Origin: Lingula anatina
Lineage: Eukaryota > Brachiopoda > Lingulata > Lingulida > Lingulidae
Assembly (NCBI RefSeq): GCF_001039355.2
Contig: NW_019775427.1
Coordinates: 191,297-255,296, forward strand
DNA length: 64,000 bases
Direction: 5' to 3'
Position numbers and translations under genes: made by a program. Below, piece by piece: positions 58,226 through 64,000 of this stretch (within the stretch, counting starts at the first letter, position 1; every line of letters starts with the position of its first letter). A model generated the notes under the pieces. It worked only from the letters and a program-made list of their open reading frames with translations, had not been told where the DNA came from and did not search any database.

Positions 58226-61200
58226 AGAAGAGGAGAAAGACTGATAAACATGGACTAAATGAAACGATAGACCGAATGTTCTCACAGGTACAAGATGTGC
58301 ATTGCAAAATAACATTCAGTTGTAATAAAGAAACTTAAACGTTTACACACTGCGCATATTTACAACGTTATGTTTGGCATTTATATTAATTTGATGGGGC
58401 ACATTCAAATAGTTACTTTAACTTACAACGGCGACTGTGTTAAGGTAGTTGATTTTGGGCAAAAAAGCAACACAAAATATGCACGAGGAGATTCAAGGTG
58501 CTGTGTGAAGTATCACTCTTTTCATTTGTTTCGGGTCTATCCTGAATTTCTATCGGGCGGTAAATCTTTTAGCGGCAACAAAGGTGAGGCATCAAATAAC
58601 GACAGATATCAATGAAATTGGATCCCGCCAATCCGTATTGTATTCAGCGAGATTGCATAGATAAATTTATAGCTGTTTAATGGCAGTGTTTTCTTTAAGG
58701 AAGTAATGTAGTGATGCCAAGTTTAGTTTTTGAAGGAGGATCATCGTGTTTTCAAATCCCGTTTGCGTAAGCAGGTAGGTGCAAGCATTACGAAGTCGTT
58801 TGCAGCAATTGTGCACGAATTTCGGTGTCATTTACGGCCGCTCACAATTCTTCGATATCAAATTAGTGTTGAATTTTTGTTTCCTTTAAAACTTACATAT
58901 TCCAAAACAGAAGATTGTCAATAATTTCAGTGAAATTTGAAAACCTGAGGTTAGAATTCGCGTCTAAGAGATGGGAAGGGAGAAGGATTCAGAAATGGAG
59001 GCGAAGTAAACGTGACTTGACGGGGTCAAACATTATGAATAACTTTGGTATTTTGCCCCTTTTCCAATAAATCATCAGTTGTTTTCAGTGTTTATATTTG
59101 TAGCTTTCTTTTATGCAATGTTACCGCTAGATGACATGGGTTATTGTAACTCTCCGACAGGTCGATAATGTTTTTAAAGGCCAAAGTGACAAGAGCTCGA
59201 TAACAAAATTGATCTCACGAGTTAAGAATTAGTCAATTCAGAATAAACCCCGATGCTGAATACGTTTTCAAATGGAAGTTTCATTTGTATGGATTTTCTT
59301 GCGTTTTGCGCCTTCAGAATATATTATTTTTCTTCTCTTGGCCTATCATGTGTATCTCATAATCGAAATTTTGCGTGATAAGTTGACCTTGGGTGACAGA
59401 TGTAATATTATCCCAAGTTATGTTCTTTTCATATAACTCCTAAATGTTAAAAAGGGGTTCATATTACATCGAAAGGGCAGACTTAAAGTCAACTTAAAAA
59501 CTGGTCTTTTTTAATGAAGCAGCTTACTCTGACTTGTATGCATACGGTATACTGCTATTTCTTCCTGATATTATTAACTTAAGAGATGCTGTTGTCGCGG
59601 CATCTCAATAATAGAGAAAATAGGAAGAGGCGTTCAATAGAAAAAGAAAACGATGCCTTTCAAAATCAGACCTACAGTATATAATTATGGCCCTCTTCGA
59701 CTATTCATTTATCATTTGCGAAAATGCGGGCAATATTTCATTCAATACAAAAACTGTACACAGCTGTCTCGTTTATTCAATCAACAGCACCCTCAGTTTC
59801 TGAGTATTGCCGTCAAAGGCCCGTTATGAGTGGAAAAATAACTACAACCATAAATACCTTGAAACCCGGGGTAAACGACATAAGATTTACCAAACTGTTG
59901 TTTTTATTTTATATAAATATTTCATGTAATTTATACAGCCCGTTAAGTGGCATGACGAACATTCGCATTTGTAAAACGAAAAAAAAAAAGTGGATGAAGA
60001 GCGAGACACCATCATTATTTCTTAAAGTACATAAGGAGGGATGGTTCTGTTTCGGTTGTTTCTGTCACCTGGGGTCGCCAAAAAAGAATTGAACTTTTTC
60101 CGATACACGCAATGTTGGCTGACCTTATACTATCTTTTCTGAAAGTGTAACAGGTGAGACGTCCGTCTGAGTTTCCAAAATTGTAAAGGGTCTTTTGAAC
60201 CCGACAGAACCCATCAATGGCGAGGTGTTCTCAACAAAAGGTTGAAATTTATCCCGAAATTGTTTCGACAAAAACTGTTTATCATGTGATGCTTGGTGGG
60301 TCACTTAAAACGAGCGATACATTAGAAATATGAATTGCAAAAATAGCGACCTATAGCCGAAGTTTCTTTGTTGATACGAATATTTGATAAAGAAGGACAA
60401 TGTGAAAAACCCAACCCTTTACAGTTATATAGTTGTCTCGATGGACTTTGAGTTATAGTTTTGTCCTGACTATTCTTCTATAGAATATGAAAATATGTCT
60501 AGTATACTGGTTTAACACTTTGTCAGTTTCTGGCGCATTTTTGTAAACGCTAAAGTGATGGATTTTGCCCCCGGATTTTACCACAAACTCCTTGCTATCT
60601 GCGGTTTTTAAGTCTGCAGGTGCTTCTTGTTTTTCCTCAAATTATTTCCACGCTCCAGTCACTTAAATGACTGGCTCTGTTGAAACACCCACCACGCTCA
60701 GCCTTGCCCCAAGACTGTATACGACCGTTTTATTCATTGTGTCAAATCTTACGTTCGCTCGGCTTTTATTTCAGACCACCGATGGACCATGATGGACGGC
60801 GTGCTTGACCCAGTCGTGGACACACGATGCAATGAAGACAAGGGGACACGGCAGGCAACATCGCACTACTTGTAGCGAGTACACTTTTGACGCGCGCACA
60901 CAAAAAATACGACGTTGGAAAAGAATTAAATCTATGTCTGGTTTTGAAACGAGGCGCCGTAGGTATTAACGGCAACAAAAAGAAACTGCAAAGCTGAGAA
61001 GCAGCGAATTTCATCAGTATCGTATGGCCTCAAGTTTGCTAGCATTATTGGGACCTATAAAGTTTGACTTGACGCGATGAGCTGCGGCCATGAAGGGCTG
61101 CTATTAAAACCTAGTCACTCTTTCAGGGGAAGAACTTCACAAAGCCTTTCATCGCAAAAGAGGGCAGGAAGTATTTTCCAAATGAGGAGATTGAAGAAAG

Positions 61201-61440
61201 GGGTCATCCCTGAACAAAACGGGAGTTAGCAATAGATACTCGAATTCATTAAACCACGCGTCAAGGTAAACTCAGCCTATTGTCATCGGCAGTGTGGGAT
61301 GTGACAATTCATTAAAAACATTGATATAACGACCCGAGGCTCAGGCTCTCAGCGCGTGAAGAGAATTTTCACATTCACGGAGCAAGCTTGAACTAAAGAG
61401 GGAATCAAATTATTTGGATTAAAGTCGTCTTGTGGCGAAA

Positions 61441-63264
61441 ATGAAAAGGAACGCAGTGTCTTGTGCGGAGTTTGGGGCGTTACCAAGGGTGTTACCGACG
61501 GCAGAGCCTCGAACTTTGCCGGTGTTTGCCATGGACCCCGTTGTCCAGCTTTATAGGTAAGATAACTTGCCTTAATGCACGAACACGCTTTCTTAACATA
61601 CGCGCCAACAGTATATTATCATAGACATCCTGCTTTCGACTATTTTCACGAATAATCAATGCATCTTTATGTGATATTCCGAGGGATAATGGAACAAATT
61701 TATTCATATTTCATACAAAATCTTATCGAATAAATTCAATCCTGCTGTATTATTTCATCAGACCCAATAGAGTGATCTAAAATCCAAACAGAGATTGGAC
61801 CGAACACGGGCCATGGGTCTAACAATGAGATTCTACACTCTCAATTAGGCGCTAGGATTGATACAGTAAATATTTTCATTCCTGTTAAATAGACGATGGG
61901 TTCATTTAGTGAAAGTAATGAGGTACATTTCCCTTCGCCTATACAGTTGTTACACCTGCAATTTGTGGGGTGGTCTACCGCGACCTTGTTTGGATTTCCG
62001 TTCTGTACACAAATATCGAATATTTCATCAATAGTGGAAATAAAGCGCCCCGAGTTCAGTTTGTCGACTGTTGTAATTGGTGCACTTTAATTCCATCGAT
62101 TTGAACCCCTTCAGATTCCTCTTGAGACTAACTCGGTAACTCCACCATCGACCTTGACCGCACTCGTGTCCGTGTGAACCGGTGGTAGATATTTTTAATT
62201 GCTGAACGTGTCTAATTTTTTTCATTGGATTTCCAATACGGAGTTCTTGCAGTTTTTTATATGTGGACAAGTTTCCATATATCCAACAATCCGAGATGCA
62301 ATGAAGTCCAGAAAACAAGACCTAGTGAGGTGTAATTCTAATGAATATTTTTAGGAAGGAGAGGCCTTGGAGCCATCCCTCCAGTTGAATTGTGGAAACA
62401 ATTATTTCAATCTGTAGACAGGATTGAATTGTGAGATATGACGAACTGTGGATTTCTTTTCTCGTAACTGAAAGCGGACATTGAATTGGTAACACCGTAT
62501 TAAGTAGTTAAAATACATGGACCTGTATGTGATTCTTACAAAATTGCCGATGATTCCCGGAATAAACCTAATTTTTTTAAATTTTAGATTTGAAAGCCGT
62601 GAACTACGTTCTTTTGATTAAAATTAAACGTGTATCTTAATCATGATCAATTATTGCAGGCAAAAGCGCAGTTTTAATTTCCAGGCAGCTGATACTTTGC
62701 TTATCTCCCCATCGATCTCGTACAATATTACGTACAAGACACATGTTTTAGCAGCTTTCTGTTAGCTAATTTGTTAGACACCTGCGAATTTCGCATGGCA
62801 GTGCGCGTAGCTACATTGTAGTGTTTCAAATATATGTGGTATTAATTGTTTGTAAATTTTCAAAAATCGAATATTATGCATGGTTTAAAATTCAATTCTA
62901 TCCCCTCTGGCTGTGGAATATTGAAAAGTAACATCAATAGTGGTTCCAATGTAAGAAAACAATAATCCAAATATTGGGCATGTTGTACTGTATAGGATGG
63001 AACAGTCTACAGCTTTCCTGAAAAGGCAATAGCAGATTAAGTTGAAAGGTTTAAGCTCTCGCTTTTATTAAAACACTGGTTTTGTTCTCACAAATTAGCA
63101 AGTAAGCAACATTTTTTATAAAGAAATAGCAATTTGATTTTCTTTGTTATTTTCTACAGGGTAACCAACTACTCACGGAAGCGCCAAAATAAAATTTTCA
63201 CCAGGAGTCTCAGCGTCCCAGACTTCTCACCACACAAGTCAGCGTTGGACGTAAAACGCAGCAG
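61441..63264 (+). CDS. First exons of an unrecognised plus-strand gene (partial)
   Basis: Exon 1 (61441-61556) starts with ATG in the context GCGAAAATGA, with an in-frame TAA upstream, and reads MKRNAVSCAEFGALPRVLPT to DPVVQLY before a GTAAGA donor. Exon 2 (63160-63264) follows TTTTCTACAG in matching phase and reads VTNYSRKRQNKIFTRSLSVP, then DFSPHKSALDVKRS, to a GTAAGA donor. Its length of 105 bases makes it a symmetric exon. The peptide is basic and serine/proline-rich, like a disordered regulatory N-terminus. A possible third exon is 63603-63643 (CYVYKTCLVNGNR), in phase but weaker. The gene continues beyond the window and diverges from M6. I do not recognise the family. Confidence 0.55.
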
Positions 63265-64000
63265 GTAAGAGAAAAAGAGAGAGAGAGGGATAGAGAGAGG
63301 GATAGAGAGAGAGGGAGGGAGGATTTACAGTGATTTAAAATTTTCTATATGCAAATTTGATACAAGTGATGCAGTAGAAATGCAGATCAATATAAATGGC
63401 AGTGCCTATTTTGAATTTTAATTAGCTTAAAAAATAAGCATGCATTAGGTGTTTTCTCATATTGACAACTGTCGACACACTAGGGACTCCAGCTCCATCG
63501 TTTGAGCATCTTTATCTTGTTTGTGTTTCTGTTCACCGAAAATAATACTTAAATACAGGATAATTTCGTTACATTTTTGCGTAGCTTTTCTTACAAATCT
63601 AGGTGCTATGTCTACAAGACGTGCCTCGTCAACGGCAACCGCGGTAAACATGGCGGGGTTACAGGATCTGGCACCGCTTTATCATTGCTTGCGAAATTCA
63701 GTGACTTGATACAATGCCATCACATAGCCCCACAATGGAAAGAATATCATTTTCCTTCATCGCTTTTATGAAACTCATAAAACATGCCATTTTTCTTCCT
63801 GTTGTCACCCCGCTCCGAAACTCTTTAAGGAAAGTATTTTAATGTTGTGAACCTCCTCTGCCGCTTTAGTATGGATAGAACTTGAGACCTCATGAAAGTC
63901 AACAAATCCTTTCTCAGCTCACACCCTGCTCTCGACCCGCCATCCATCTATCTTGTGGCTATGTCTATAAACGAGAATCACGCACCTGTGTTTTCAAAAC
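63265..64000 (+). other. Intron of the plus-strand gene with GA-rich tract
   Basis: A GA-rich low-complexity tract (63268-63322) follows the exon 2 donor. The remainder is AT-rich except for a CpG-containing patch around 63600-63680 with the possible small exon 63603-63643. No other feature is supported. Confidence 0.4.

Larger units (their letters stand above)
54361..61440. other. Gene-poor upstream region of M6 and of the plus-strand gene
   Basis: Apart from the frame at 55164-55577 and the (GA)n tract at 58190-58222, I see no exon with homology. CpG-containing patches (about 56510-57100, 57960-58200 and 60540-61440) contrast with the AT-rich M6 introns and may be promoter or 5' UTR sequence of the flanking divergent genes. 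Confidence 0.4.

Noticed and set aside
58078-58338. Arg/Glu-rich and Ser/Leu-rich open frames
   Set aside because: They are created by the (GA)n microsatellite and have no other support.

Overview
The window is AT-rich genomic DNA from a bilaterian animal with spliced genes. Frequent short introns, metazoan-only gene families (ABCC1-type transporter, SNX25, M6/PLP proteolipid) and abundant CR1/Rex1-like, BEL/Pao and DNA-transposon debris suggest a marine invertebrate such as a mollusc, hemichordate, echinoderm or amphioxus. The sequence alone does not fix the species. Gene models below were built by hand from exon homology, GT/AG sites and phase continuity; family identities come from remembered vertebrate proteins, not a database search.

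Layout. (1) 158-280: last coding exon of an unrecognised plus-strand gene, followed by AT-rich presumed 3' UTR to about 4.2 kb. (2) 4265-6166: a 1.9 kb DNA transposon with 25-bp terminal inverted repeats and a TA target duplication. (3) 6547-26314, minus strand: an ABCC1/MRP1-like gene in 19 exons covering TMD0, TMD1 and NBD1. No TMD2 or NBD2 is visible downstream. Its introns carry a full-length LINE, a LINE 3' fragment, a BEL/Pao gag relic and nested hAT-like elements. (4) About 20.68-36.78 kb: a head-to-tail duplication of one block of about 6.4 kb holding the last four exons of SNX25 and the first three of ABCC1. A single N lies at the seam (30223), and the copies differ by three transposon insertions. 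This is either a recent tandem duplication or two haplotypes left side by side by the assembler. (5) 35019-45214, minus strand: complete SNX25 (TM hairpin, PXA, RGS, coiled coil, PX, nexin-C; 23 coding exons, 1003 aa). (6) 48112-54241, minus strand: an M6/PLP-family four-TM proteolipid gene with a 4-nt first coding segment (ATGG) and three homologous alternative terminal exons. (7) 54.3-64 kb: a mostly gene-poor promoter-side region with one unexplained 137-codon minus-strand frame at 55164-55577. The first exons of an unrecognised plus-strand gene start at 61441.

No operon-like cooperation is implied. ABCC1 is a plasma-membrane ABC exporter family member, SNX25 an endosomal/ER phosphoinositide-binding nexin with an RGS fold, and M6 a neuronal/epithelial membrane proteolipid. 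SNX25 and GPM6A also lie near each other on human 4q34-q35, so the SNX25-M6 adjacency may be ancestral. The most notable biology is the tandem set of alternative M6 C-termini. The most notable structural feature is the duplicated SNX25/ABCC1 boundary.
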